Shown: positions 34,660 to 47,474, numbered from the stretch's first letter. The stretch is 64,000 nt of DNA from Stereum hirsutum FP-91666 SS1 (GCF_000264905.1 NW_006763145.1:911007-975006), one strand, 5' to 3'. Program-made: numbers and translations. Notes: generated from the sequence alone by a model not told the origin.

Positions 34660-37600
34660 ATGGCAGAAACCTCGAAACACACCGGGGCCTCCGCCTCTAA
34701 GAGCGGCCGAAAACGCAAGGGGACCGAAGATGAGAGCGAAGGCCCACCCGCCGCAGGAGGAGAAAGTTCTTCCCGGACAAAGTCAGCCAAGAAATCCCGA
34801 AAGTCTGTTAAGGGCAAAGGAAAAATGAAAGCCAAAGGAGAAGAAGAATGGCCCCAATACTTCCAACATGTTGGTTTTCTCGTTCTCGCTGACGGTGTGG
34901 CGACTCACGCGTTGCGCTTTCTTTCTTCTTCTCGCGCAGCTTTCCAAGGTAATACTGGCTAGGACTGGGCTACATGCAATTAGTGTTTCAACTAACAGTT
35001 TTGTATCATCAAATAGGTCTTCAAGGTAGGATCTATATGCTCAGTAACGAAAACAAGCCTCATCTAGATATGTAGGCTTTGAACACCGTCCTTGCTTTCT
35101 GCTCTTCTCGGAAACATCTGGCGACGACCTTCCCGGTCATAAGAACATCAGTAGAGGGTCTACTTAAGGAGTACGGTAAAATATTATTTGTGCGTCATAA
35201 ATCTGAGCCTGACAGCCACCCAGGCCTCTGGAACTCACGAAGGTGGCTGAATTGAAGTATGTCACCCCTGTCACTCGAGCCAGTAAATCACTGAGCTTTG
35301 CGGACTAGAGCATTACTTCCCGACATGGTAAAGCTCGCCTATACCACTCCCGACGAGCTACGCATCAATTCGACCCCACGACCCAGCAAGTTCCGCGAGA
35401 AATCCCCAGATTACGGAAAGTTCATGCAGGCCGGGCCTTCAAACTACGAAGCAGAGGAGCATGTTCTTGTCCTGGACCTCCTTGATAATGTGAAAGGAAG
35501 CAAACCCGGTGGTACAGAATCCTTCCAGTAAGAGTCGTCTAGCAATTCCGTCATAAATTATGCGCTAAAATTTGCCATAGAACGCTAGCTCTTCCTCCAT
35601 CCATGACGCCAACCCAAGTGAAGAAGTTAATAGACAACAGAAACAAGCGTTTCACCCTTGCAGTCGAAGAGTTAGCTATCGACTCTCTTCAAACTCCTCG
35701 AGATATTGAACTTGCCATCCTATAGGCTACTTCAAGCAACTCCTCCAGATGAAGACCCGGCTGCGCTCGTACAAGCCGCTGCTCGAGAACACATACCTCT
35801 TAACCCTAAACAGAAATCTACCGAATTCGGCGACATCATGAAAATGCCTATCCCGGCCCACGACGTCCGACCATCCATTGATGAAGTTCTTACAGAGATT
35901 CAAGAGGAAGGCTGGTACAAAAATCAAATAGTGGACCGGAGAATTTTCGAAGCTAGGGAAGGCCAAACAGGTGAGCTGAGATCCCCTTGACTGTCCGCAG
36001 GTGTAAGATACTGAGAGGATATCTTAGCTAATCTGGACCATCCGCTGTCTGGAACAATTCAGCAGGCACTTTTAGACTCTAGGAAGATCACTTCTCTGTA
36101 CACTCACCAGGTCGCTTCTATCAATGCCTTGCAGCAAAACAAGCATGTCATAGTTTCGACGAGCACGGCTTCTGGAAAGTCAGTGATTTATCAGGTGAAT
36201 CTCACGTACTCTGCCCCATTTGCTGTTAACCGTCTCTGACCTTGAAAAAGGTTCCGTTACTACGTTTCCTTGAGGAAGACAACTCTGCGACCGCGATATT
36301 CATATACCCCACAAAGGTTTGGATGGTTCCCAGTTTCATTCTGTATTCTGTAGCTGAATGTTACGTGCAGGCGTTGGCACAGGATCAGCGAGCTGCATTG
36401 GAGGCATTGCTGGCTGCTTGTCCGGGTCTTGAGCATATAAAGGTTAATACATCAGCATCAAGCATGTTGTAACAGAATATTGAATGGACTAGGTATCGAC
36501 GTATGACGGGGATACGCCACAAGAGCAACGCAGTGGTATGTCAGCCTACTTCGTTCAGCGTTCCGGATTCCCAAATTATGTCATGTAGTTGTCCGCGAGA
36601 CTGCTTCAGTCATATTCACGAACTTTGTGAGTGTATTTCTTGGAATAACCGCTTTCTAAGCTAAAGATGGCATTCAGGATATGCTCCATGCATCCATACT
36701 TCCACACGAGGATCTGTGGCGCAGGTAAGCCCTGTGAACTTTGATTCAGCCACTGTCTACTGAGATCCATTTTACGCAGCTTTCTAAAGAACCTCAAGCT
36801 GGTCGCCGTTGACGAACTCCATTACTACCATGACCTCTTCGGAAGGTTCGTTCAACCTTGTGTCCAGCGGGTAGGATAGCGCTCACGAGAGTATCAATAG
36901 TCATGTCGCTTTCGTGACCCGACGTCTGCGTCGTGTCTGTGCAGCTGTCGGAAGTATGTCTTCCCCACTTCAGCATCATTTCTTCCAGCTGATAAATTGA
37001 TAGACCGCCGTCTCCACTTCGTCTCCTGCAGCGCCACAATCTCCAAGCCCAAAGAACATATGAAGAGGATCTTTGGTCTCGAGGTGCGTCACATCTCTTG
37101 AAATCTTCTGTCCGTCTAAGAGCTCACTGACGCCTACTTTGCGCAGGACGTGGAAGCAATAACTGAGGACGGTGCTCCTTCGGGTCGGAAAGACTTTATC
37201 ATTTGGGATTCTCCACCTATAGATGAGATGGCTCCGGAAATGGGTAGACATAGCGCGGTCACGCAGGCGACGGGGTTGATGAGATATCTGATGAAGAGGG
37301 GTGTGAGGGTCATCATGTTCTGCAAGGTTAACTTCCTCACAACTTCGTTGAATTCGGCAAGGGTGCTGAAGGACATTCTCGTGCTGACAGATCAGAAAAT
37401 CATGCGAGTTGGTACGTAATTCAACGTTTGCCACTGAAATGGAACCATGTAACGGACATTCGCTACATAGGCCATGAAAACACTCAGAGCGGAATTGAGT
37501 GAAGAGGGCCGTCATGACATTCTAGAGCGAGTGATGTCCTATCGAGGAGGCATGAACACTACCTCTCATCCCAGGTCACTGAATATTAATTATTGGAGAT

Positions 37601-39732
37601 AGGTTATGCCCAAGAGGATAGGCGTAAGATCGAGGCTCAGGCATTCTCAGGCCAATTACTGGGCATCGTTGCCACGAATGCCCTCGAACTGGGCGTCGAT
37701 ATTGGTGTGCTCGACGCCGTGATCATGATGGGGTTCCCCTTTGGCGTCGCTAATCTTGTAAGCCATTGAACCTCGCTAACTAGTTCGTTTTCTACATCCT
37801 CCTCTTCCTCTGAGTATCATGCTATTACAGCGGCAACAAATCGGTCGTGCAGGTCGTCGTGCTCGTGATGCTCTCGCAGTACTTGTCGCAGATTCACTTC
37901 CCATCGACCGGCACTATGTCCTGAACCCTCAGGACATATTCGATAAGCCTATGGACGAGTTGATTATCGATCTGGAGAGTGATTGGATCGTGGAGGCGCA
38001 TCTGCAGTGTGCGGCTCATGAGATGCCGGTGTCGGCTGTGGAGGACGAGAAGTGGTTTGGACCCTTGACGAAAGAGATATGTAAGACAAAATTAGTCAAG
38101 GACAAGGATGGCTGGTCAGTTCACCTAATGTGTTATTGAGTGAGAGGACAGCTAATGAAGCGACTTACAGGTATCACACGCATTCGAAATTCTTGCCGTT
38201 CCCTGCAAAGTATGTGTCGCTGAGGGGGGCAGAAGAGGAGAAGTACGTGTTGGTCGATGTGACGAAACTGCAATCGGAGGGTACGGCCAAGATCCTAGAG
38301 GAAATCGAGATTTCGAGAGCTTTGTTTGAACTTTATGAAGGCGCTATTGTATGTTGGCACTGGAAATAAAAACTGACCTCCGCTAATCTTTCTCTTCTAG
38401 TTCACTCACCAAGGTTTGACCTTCCTTGTGAGGTTCTTCAGTCTGGCCCCCCATGAACAATTTGCTGATCTTCAGGTCTAGATAAAGGAAGTCAGCCATG
38501 ACCTCAAACGGGCGAAAGCTATCAGGACGGACGTCAGCTGGACAACATCGCCCAGGTGAGGAAATCATCCAGCTTCCCATAGCTCTAAAATCTCATTATT
38601 TCCTGGATATTCAGAGACTTCACGTAAGCACCAACATATTTAGCACTACTACAACCTCTGACTATCGCTTCAGAGATGTTGACGCTGTCCAGACGTATCG
38701 AATCCGAGAGATCAAAGAGTCACCACGACGGGCTTTCTATGGTCGTAAGTCTCCACCCTTGCCCTCTTATGGCTCTGTTACTAATCTACAAGCCCCCGTC
38801 TTGACAGGCGTCGATGTGATGACTGTTGTTTTCGGTCAGTTCGTAGAACATCACTTCTCGATCCAATCAACTGACATGCCATCCTCCCAGGATATTTCAA
38901 GCTACGGTATGCCGCCCTCGTCCTCCACGCAAAACACGTACTGACCCGCACGGTCTAGCCTGAAAGTCATTCTAGACGTCGTAGACGTCGAAACGCCTCC
39001 CTGGGAACGCACCTCCACCGGCTTATGGATGGATGTCTCGAAATCCATCCTCGACCTCATGAATGACAAAGGCATCAACCCCGCCGAAGCCATCCACTCC
39101 GCACAACACGCATTCATGAACAGGTTCCCTATGTCTTCGGAGCTGAGGACGGAATGTAAGGCGCCGGAAAAGGAGTACAAGGCCACGGAGTCGCAGAGAA
39201 AGAGGCCTGCTAGGTTTGTCACTCGGTTCGCCATACCTCAAGATGGTTTGACCATTGATGAGGGCCGTCTCGTACAGGCTCATATTTTACGATATCCCCG
39301 GAAAAGGTGGCGGGATCGCTGCGAAAGCTTTTGACAATGGTGCCGTGCTCGCTACTTAATCATCTTTTGACTTGAACTCATATCTCATTAGTATCTAACA
39401 TTCTCCGCCAAGCACATGATACCATCGAGTCGTGCGACTGTGAGGATTCAAGAGGTTGTCCAAACTGTATGCTCCTCGCAGTCATATGTACCTGGGCCAC
39501 ACTGACGCCACATTTCAATCCAGGCGTCGAGAGTACCTTCTGCAAAGAGAGGAATGAAGTCGCGTCCAAGCTCGGAGCGTTGCTCATCATCAAAGACCTC
39601 CTCAACATCCCCATCGATCCTGATAGGATCCCACAGCAATTCGATTATGAGAGGACGGACGAGGCGCACCAGACGATTGTGGCGGCGGAGTTCGTGAGGC
39701 CGATAGACGATGTACAGGTCGAGAGCGCATAG
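34660..39732 (+). CDS. HRQ1: HRQ1-type RecQ helicase
   Basis: I read 33 exons. The first is 34660-34869 (Ser/Lys-rich nuclear leader), then two 9-nt exons (34940-34948 LSK; 35017-35025 VFK) leading into ALNTVLAFCSSRKHLATT. The helicase core: VSTSTASGKSVIYQ (Walker A, 36028-36194), IFIYPTKAL, VAVDELHYYH (motif II, DELH), FVSCSATISKP (motif III), IRKSCELAMKTL (21-nt exon 37391-37411), TNALELGVDIG and QQIGRAGRRAR (motif VI). The C-terminal DUF1998-like part has the Cys cluster CDCEDSRGCPNC plus STFC. Another 9-nt exon is at 38615-38623. Hrq1 is a 3'-5' helicase, the fungal relative of RECQL4, acting in interstrand-crosslink repair and telomere maintenance. The intron after 37549 uses a GC donor. 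The last exon is 39524-39732. Confidence 0.92.
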
Positions 39733-39997
39733 ATGTACATCGCGCTTTGTATTGATGAATTATTGAATGTTTACACGCGATGCTATCGCATATAAATGTA
39801 TCGTTTGTTGGTATGGGTATCCGACTATCCAGTCAGGTAAAATTAGCACAAAAACAAAGGTCTAATCAGCTCTGAATCCTCCTACAACATAAATTACCAC
39901 GGCCAACCCAATGACCGTCACACCCTCCCCACCGCTCCTATAACTTTAAGCCATAGCAGTGACTCCCGCCGATACGTATTACGACTACGAAGTCCCA

Positions 39998-42900
39998 TCA
40001 AGCCAACGGATCGAAATCGCCCCAGTCGCTCTTCGAAAGCTGACCCGTCGTCCCGGCCCCACCTCCCCAAGCAGGCTGCACCGGTTTACTCGGCGTCAAC
40101 AAATCGCCCATCCCTATCCCCATCCCCATCGTTGGCGGCCTCGCAGCAGCAGCAGCAGTTAACGGTGGCGAACTCATGCTCATCCCCATCCCCAGGCCGT
40201 TACCCATCCCATTCCCCATCCCATTCCCCATCATCCCGCCCATCCCATTCCCGTTCCCATTCGTGTGCGTGGCCATCATGTTGTTGGTATTCGTGCTCGA
40301 CCCAAACGAATTCGACAAATCGTAATTCGGTCCACTCTGCGCAGGCTGGATCGCAGGCGCCGACATCGCAGACGTGAACGCAGGTCTCGGCGGACCATTC
40401 GGCGTCGTCGCTACGTCCGCCAACGAGAGATTATAATTCGGTTTCGCGCTTCCTCCTCCCATTCCCGCTCCCATTCCCAGGCCTAGCCCGATTCCGTTAT
40501 TCGACGAGGATAAGGACGAGCCGGTATTTGTAGGCTGAAGAGGCTGCATCATCCCACCCATAGCGATGCTAGGTTGTGATGAATGCGTCGAGGGCCCTGA
40601 TACAGGCGGAGGAGGGAACGCGGCTGTGTTGAACGAGGACGAATGGATCGGTTTTGCGCCGAGCGGTCCTTTGCCTGGTCCCATTCGTGAAGAGGAAGAT
40701 GTGGATGAGGAGAAGGAGCGTGTGGAGCTGGGGTTGAGCGTGCTTGGTGTGCTGGGGAAGGAGTTCGAGTTGGAGGTTGTGCGTGGTGGTGTGGGGAGAG
40801 TTGGAGGGCGCGATTGGGGTTGGGGCAGGGGGGCGGGTGTGGGAGCGGGGAAGGAGGACGAGAAGGATTGGGTTGCGAAGGGGGAGGGCGAGGTGGGGTT
40901 GTGTGCTTGTGAAGCCTGCAACGCGTACCACCCAGAAAACAGCAGTTCAGTTCGACCATCAATATCAGCAGATATGACTAGGAGAAAAAGACAGACCTCA
41001 GTCGGCGAAGCCAAAATACTCCCCCATACATCATCGCTCCAATCCGTCCCTCCTCCTGCCCCCGTACCTCCCGCCATCGCCATCGAATCCATCCCCACAC
41101 CAGCACCAGGATTATCAGCCTTAACCGTCCCACTCGCCCCCGCCACCAAACTCTCAAAGTCCACCGGCTGGCCAAACGCACCACCACTCCCACCTATCCC
41201 CGAGCCATTCACGGTCATCGCCGATCGATCCTCGTGACGCTGCGAGTCCCGAAGATACTGGTTATGTTCTTTCTCGACGCGTTCGCCGAGTTTTTTGATG
41301 ACGCCCATGAAGCGGGTGAATTGGTCGACGTTGAGGACTGTTGATCGCCATGTACGTCGAGTGTTAAGACCAGTGAGATATGAGGAAAGGAGGTAAGAAG
41401 GCACGTACGCGGTCCCATCGCCATAACCCACAACTGCGGCAACACCAGCGTCGCGACCGCCTCTCTATCAACTTTCATGCCCATCGCTTCCTGAACTTGT
41501 AGCGTTCCCATCTAATAACCCGGCCCACCCGTTCCATCATTCAATTCGCTCGTAACATGGTAATAATGAGGAGATGGGGAAACACACCGTCACAGCGGGC
41601 TCTTTCGTCCGGATCTTGGACAGGAGGGGAACGAGTTTCTGTGTTAGGCTTGTCTGTCGTTTATCATGGGTTATTGTTGGGTGGTTGGTTGGTTATTAGT
41701 TATGCTTGTTGGATAGTGGAGAAGGATGGAGGAGGAGAGGGAGAGGGAAGAGACGGACCTGGTCTAGGGTCTTGACCATGCTCAGGAACGTGGCCAGCGT
41801 CGCGACTTTAACGGACAGGATCCTTGTTTTTGTGAATACCATCTAAACGGTCCCATCCCAATCAATCAGCCCCTCACAAAAGACAAGGTAGAGTGAGTGC
41901 GCAAGAGGACTAACCGCAACCCTGGGGAACAAAACCCCCTGCACCTCCGCATAATCAATACTCTCACACAACTCCGGCACCACCCCCAACGCCCTCTCCT
42001 GCACCACCGCATGTTCGCTCTCCAGCGCATTATACACCAGCGGCAACACATGCTCCCGGAACACGACCTTTTCGGTTTTGGATTGGAGGGTGGAGAGGTT
42101 GTCGAGTAGCGTGAGCATGTTTTGGGGCGGCTCTTTGATGGCGAAGAGGGGCTTGAGGGAAGGAAGGACGAGGGAGGCGAATTGGGAGGGGGTGAGGATG
42201 CGGGAGATTTGGAAGATGTTGGGGAGGAGGGAGGGGAGGAGGTGGGGGTCTTTCATCTGTTTGCACCAAGTCCAAGTGAGTGTCAGATCGTTAGCCCCGA
42301 GAAAGGGCGCGGGTGGGTCGGATGAATGGAATGGGGTAGGATGGGATGAGCACGCACCTCTTCCAGCAAGGAAGGCAAGATCTTCCTGATCCTCAAGCCC
42401 TCACTGAACCGCTCCAAGACATTCGCGAGTCCCTTCATGAACGAAACTTTCTCCTCCCTCGTCTTCCCCGCGAAATTGCTCCGATCGAGGAAATTGAGCG
42501 TCGAGATGGGTAGGGAGGAGAAGAAGGCGTGCGAGGGGAGTGATTCAGGCGAAGGTCGGGAGTGCGGTTGACGGGTGATCAGTGTGGATAGCATCGCTAT
42601 AGACATTGCACATCAGAGTCAGCGAGAGGTGAACGTTAAATTTTGGAGTGGAATGGATAGGATGGAGGAAGAGAAACGGACATTGCAGGTCCCGGTCGAA
42701 TCTGTCCATTCGCGGGACAGGCCTCCCGGCGTTGTCTCTTATGCTCCCCAGATTCCCAAAGTTCTTGAAGGGAGCGTCGCCTTTACTGTGTACGGCATAT
42801 GTCAAGCATCCGAGGGAATACATATCAGAGGCGGTCGTCAGGACCTCGTCCAGCGCGTATTCCGGTGCTAATAAGGATCCATTGTATGAGTATGTAAATT

Positions 42901-43918
42901 GTTTGTGAAGGAAAGAGGATGCCTTACCGATATAATCGAACGATCGTTGTGTGTATGGGTTCATCCTGCTGTCGAACGTTGGGAACTCCCAGCTCGTTGC
43001 GGATCCGTCAGGGCGTCTGAGAGGGATAGTCAGACCGAGGCCTCCGAGTTTCCAGTCGCCCTATAAATTATGTATGTTCCACGACATCAATATTCAGCCC
43101 TCATTCGGTGAAGTCAGACGAAAGGAGGCGTACGGCGTTGTTGATGAGGATACTCTCGGGTGTGATGTTAGAGTGGATTATCCGTGCGGAGGTGTGCAGG
43201 AAGGCGAGGCCTTTGCATATCTGGAGGATACCTTTCTGGATCTATTGGACAGTCTTGTTCAGGTCTTTAGTTACACATTAGAAAGGGGACGATACATACT
43301 TCGACTTCATCCAGGTCGACGAGTGGCGAGTGATGTGGCGACGCAGGGATGGATAGGTATAGAGATGAGAGGAGGGGTTCCGTGGCGAAGATGAGCTCGC
43401 TGCGTGTTTCTTCGAGCGGTTCAACGACCTCTTTTTCAAGGACGAATAAATACGCGTAATTTCTGGCGTATAATAGCTGCTTGAAACTGACCTAGTATGG
43501 ACGGATGCCGTAGCCTACTCAAGGACGACGCCTACTTCACAAATGAACGTCATATTCTCATGCCGGCCAAAACAAAAACAGAACAGACCTCAGTCTTCAG
43601 CACCTCCATCGTCTTCTCCTTCGCTGCCGCCGTCATCCTCTCCATCTCCGCGCCCCGCTTCTCGAACGTCCACACGCTCACCCTCTTCCCCGTCGTCTTA
43701 TGCGCCGCGCTCTGCACCTTCCATAGTCCGACCTGGAACGGAGGGGCGTGTGCGACGGCTGGGAGCGATGCGGACCCGCCTGAGCCTGATGAGTTTTGGA
43801 CTGGGGTGCCGGAGCGCGAGGAGGTTGCGGAGGAGAAAGAGGTCGTTGAGGAGGGTCCGAAGGTGTAGTTTTGGGAGATATTTGACCGGGAGAAGAAGGA
43901 TGAGGCGGCGGCGAGCAT
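39998..43918 (-). CDS. SCY1-like pseudokinase (SCYL2/Scy1 type)
   Basis: Exons 43918-43589, 43531-43492, 43430-43300, 43241-43134, 43060-42928, 42867-42682, 42596-42358, 42256-41915, 41842-41759, 41639-41589, 41511-41409, 41337-40997 and 40915-39998. The N-terminal kinase-like fold has SLSRLRHPSILEVVEPLEET and APEYALDEVLTTASDMYSLG. The catalytic loop reads HSNITPESILI instead of HRD..N, and the DFG site is GGLGL, so catalysis is not expected. HEAT-type repeats follow (LPSLLEE, LPSLLPNIFQISRIL, EHVLPLVYNALES). The C-terminal third is a Gly/Met/Ser/Pro low-complexity tail (MGNGMGNGMGNGLGMGM) ending DFDPLA. SCY1 proteins work in clathrin/COPI trafficking and tRNA export. The short DWGDFDPLA-like end could bind trafficking adaptors (inference). 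Confidence 0.9.
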
Positions 43919-45205
43919 GGTGTTGTATTATCTTATCGTCCAGAGTTCAGGTTTACACGCTCCTGGATGGCCTAGAAGATGGTATCGCGGCCAGCAAAGT
44001 CGTCTGAGCAGTCCTAAGAGGTGTTGGAAGCACTCGAAACACAGATGCCTCTAAGATTCTGTGTGCGGCGAAGTCCGAAGGGGCCCTGTGGCCCAATCCT
44101 CTGGTGGCGAGATACTTACAGGACTTCAGGCTTTCAGAAAGATGACATCCAGCGCACAGACAAATGCAGATAAATATTACATAAAATATAGACTAACGAA
44201 GAAGTGTACGAATGAGAACGTTGTTGTACAGAAATTCACGACAAACGGTAAGATAGCACGACCGTGACTTGGAGAACCAGAACCCCACCACGAAACCCGT
44301 GCATAATGCAGACATAATCTTGCAAACTATCCCACCAACATCCTCCTCCACTCGAGACTAAAGTGCAGCCATCAAGGTGTCCCCCTCTGGCATGCACCAG
44401 CCCCGCACAACGACGGAGCATCCTCCGTGGCTGTACGCGACAGGTCTCGTTCTCTATCACCACTCTTTGAGCCCTCCAGACTCTGATTCTCATCTCCTCT
44501 TGTTCTGCTCTAGCAATACATGCCACATCTTTAATGCCGTAGATGGGTGCATAAAGGTCGTTAGCGAGTGTCGCCTTTTCGTGCGAGTATCGAGACGGTT
44601 CTTGTGCTTTTGTAGAATATGCTTTTGTGTTGTAGAAATAGCGACAGGACGACCAAGGGTGTGTTGCCCGTGATTTGATGTACGGAGTTGCGATAGCTGC
44701 GGTCCGTTGGAGGAGGCCATATTTGTGCGATTTGTGTGGGAGGCGATGACGGCGTGGGAGATGGGAAGTTGGAGGTAGAAGCAGGGGCGAGGGTGGCGAT
44801 GAATGCGGAAGTTGGGATTGCGACTGGTGCGAAGGAGGGCGTTGGTAATGTTGAGCCTATTTTCTGCGAATAGAAGTCAGTATACGTGCAATAGACAAAA
44901 GATGAAGGGATATGGAGACGTACGTGTTATATCCTCTCTCTGCGCCCCGATATATCACCTAGGCCGTGCACCACATATCTCATCCTTCCACAGTCCCAAC
45001 ACCGACCACAGCCATTCCTCCTCAGAGACCACGGCGCACACCGTCAGGGCGTCCCCATCAGGCATATGCGAAGCCGCATACACAGGCAGGGCGTCCCCCA
45101 TCTGCATACACGGCCCGTCTCTCCCTTCATCCTTCCCTTCCTCCATCCCTCTCCTCAAACTCCTCACTACCACTCCCCGAACACCCCGCCCCGGAGCCTC
45201 ATCTC
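43919..45205. other. Region upstream of SCYL gene with decayed coding-like segments
   Basis: About 1.3 kb. It contains a minus-strand frame at 44490-44720 and two stretches (about 44330-44400 and 44985-45065, minus) that both read like MPxGD..(L)..VS followed by Trp-rich sequence; one is interrupted by a stop. This looks like an old duplicated segment. I cannot support an intact gene. Confidence 0.3.
44490..44720 (-). CDS. Doubtful small open frame
   Basis: 76 codons from MASSNGPQLSQLR to LLEQNKRR. Basic and His/Lys-rich (TTQKHILQKHKNRLDTRTKRR), no signal peptide, span or known motif. A pyrimidine-rich stretch precedes the start. It may be a first exon or a chance frame. Kept only because it stands alone between two well supported genes. 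Confidence 0.2.
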   Translation of the reverse strand: MASSNGPQLSQLRTSNHGQHTLGRPVAISTTQKHILQKHKNRLDTRTKRRHSLTTFMHPSTALKMWHVLLEQNKRR

Positions 45206-47474
45206 TCACGAATCGAACAGACTGTCGTCGTCCTGCATCATCGTCGGCGTCATCATCCAGTCGACTTCTTCGAGGATGGGGTCGTACAACGAAACGTTGC
45301 CTTCCATCTCCTTCACCCACTCGTCGTCCTCGTCCTCATCCTCCTCGAAAAACGCCATCTCCTTAACCCACTCCTCATCCTCGTCCTCATACTCATACTC
45401 ATCCTCGTCCTCATCCTCGAAAAACGCCATTTCCTTAACCCACTCCTCGTCCTCGTCCTCACTCTCATACTCATACTCGCCCTCGTCCTCCTCGGCGATA
45501 TACCAGAGCATCTCAAGCTCCGGGTGCGAACATTCCCTCGAGATGAGGTTATACTCGAACAGAGCGAACTCGCCCTCCGAGTCCCAATCGTGCGCCAATC
45601 CCACGATCCCCTTCTCCTCCTCCTCCTCCTTCTCCTGCTCATACTCTGACACCTTCTGCTCATATTCACCCTCGATGTCGACGTTGTCCTCATGCTCCTC
45701 GATGATATCGCAGAGGAACCCAAACTCCGGGTGCGAACACGCCATCGAGACGAGATTATACTCGAACAGAGCAAACTCGCCCTCCTCCAAGTCCCAATCG
45801 TGCGCCAGTGCCTTGATGGGTGGGAAGCATCCCGTAATCTCGGCTTTGGTCCCAGCGAGAAGACTCTCCAACCTCTCGTCCGCTTCGTCGATCTCTTTCT
45901 GTGCTTCGGGAGAGATAAGACCGAGCGAAGAGATGAAGGAGATGTCGACGTCGGCGAAGGAGAGGTCTGCGAGGGAGTTTGAGGGGCTGGGCTCCGGGAG
46001 CGGGAGGAGGAGGAGAGATTGGGTCGCGCTTGGGAAGGCGAAGATGGTTGAGGTGGGGCTGGCGGTAAGTGTAAGGACGGGGGTGGGAGGGTCGACGGTG
46101 ATGGCGACCGTGGGCGTAGAGCTGGGACCGTCGAGGGGCAGCCTGAAGTTCGCGAAGGCTTCGTCGTCGAGCGCCGGTGAGGTGGTCAACATCCCTTCCT
46201 CGGAGGCACGGTTCTTCTCTTCCGGTACGGGGAGAGCGATGGCGGCGACGCTGATGAAGGACACATCACCAAGGGGGAGCGAGAGGTCACCAAGGGACAA
46301 GCTGGAGCCCGGGAGGAGGAGAGACTGGGTGGCGCTTGGGAAGGCGAAGATGGTTGATGTGGGGCTGGCGGTGAGGACCGGGGTGGGAGGCTCCAGAGTG
46401 ACGACGGGTGTCGGGTCCTCGAGGTCCATCCTGAAGCTCGCGAAAGCTTCGTCGTCGAGCGCCGGTGAGGCGGTTAAGGTGCTTTCCTCGGGGGCCCAGT
46501 TCCTTTCCGGTACCAGAAGAGCAATGCTGGCGACACTGATGAAGGAGACATCACCGAGGGGGAGGTCACCGAGAGACAAGCTGGAGCCCGGCAGGAGGAG
46601 AGACTGGGTAGCGCTTGGGAAGGCGAATATGGTCGACGTGGGGCTCGCAGTGAGGACAGTTGACGTGGGGCTGGCCGTAAGGGCCGGGGTGGGAGGCTCG
46701 AGGGTGACGATTGGCATAGCATCGTCGAGGGGCATCCTGAAGGTCGCGAAGGCTTCGTCGTCGAGCGCCGGTGAGGCGGTTAAGGTGCCTGAGGCGAAAG
46801 TGTCCTCGGAGGTGGATGTAGGGACCACGAAGGGCACCCTGAAGTTCGCGAAGGCTTCGTCGTCGAGCTCCGGCGAAGCGGTTAAGGTGCTTTCCTCTGA
46901 GGCACGGTCCTCTTCCAGTACGGGGAGAGGAATAGTGGCGACGCATGACATGAGGGAGCTGAATGTGGTTCCGGTCAGTAATTGTGATCGGTAGATAGCC
47001 CAAAGAATAAGTAGACGTACAAGACTTGGGGCTCGACGGCCTTCTCCTTGACGGATTCCTCGAGGAAAGACAACGAGGAGTTGGAGAATTGAAGTGGTGC
47101 GGCTGCCTGGGAAGCGAGACATTGCTTGGCACATGCGTTAAGAGATCTACAGTCGAATGTTTATCAGTCAGACAGGTAGACGTAGATAAATCAGAGAATG
47201 AAACATACCCAATCCTCCTCTCTGTGCTCTTCACTTTCACTAGGCCTTCCAACATGCTCAACACCGAGCACGAAAACTCGAGCGTGGGCAACTCCTTCTC
47301 CGAGGGCATAGAAGGAAAAGGCACCGAGTTGGGTTTAGTGGGGTCTGAGGTAGAAGGGCTGAACGAGAAGTCCGCCAGAGAACCGCCGACTAGGGAGATG
47401 GAGCCGGAGGTAGTGAGAGTACGAGTGGGAGCTGTGTTGCATGGGCTGAGATGGTCCATGATGGTAATAGACAT
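45206..47474 (-). CDS. Orphan repeat protein with acidic C-terminus
   Basis: Exons 47474-47210, 47146-47021 and 46958-45206, about 714 residues. The N-terminal 130 residues are globular-looking, with LEFSCSVLSMLEGLVKV and LNACAKQCLASQAAA. Then come repeats of about 80 residues: four copies of a core like SPALDDEAFANFR and three or four like SPTSTIFAFPSATQSLLL, joined by LSLGDLPLGDVSFISVA. Further on, a block LAHDWD..EGEFALFEYNL..CSHPE occurs twice, and EEWVKEM three times between Asp/Glu/Tyr runs. No membrane span or known domain. The short conserved aromatic/acidic peptides in disordered spacers look like multivalent binding motifs (inference). Splices join RIG to SLNACAK and PQV to FSLMSCV. 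Confidence 0.72.
46021..46915 (-). repeat. Coding tandem repeats in the orphan gene
   Basis: Imperfect tandem units of about 240 bp. Landmarks on the plus strand are the near-identical string GAAGGCTTCGTCGTCGAG, the minus-strand code for the core LDDEAFA. It is recognisable near 46155, 46445, 46748 and 46850, with longer conserved pieces (for example the GAGACTGGGT block) between. Nucleotide identity is high, suggesting recent unequal crossing-over. Confidence 0.75.

Noticed and set aside
45066..46994. Long plus-strand frame (642 codons) opposite the repeat gene
   Set aside because: A shadow of the repetitive minus-strand gene: Ser-rich composition mirrors the Asp/Glu codons, with no splice support; the minus strand has two consistent introns.
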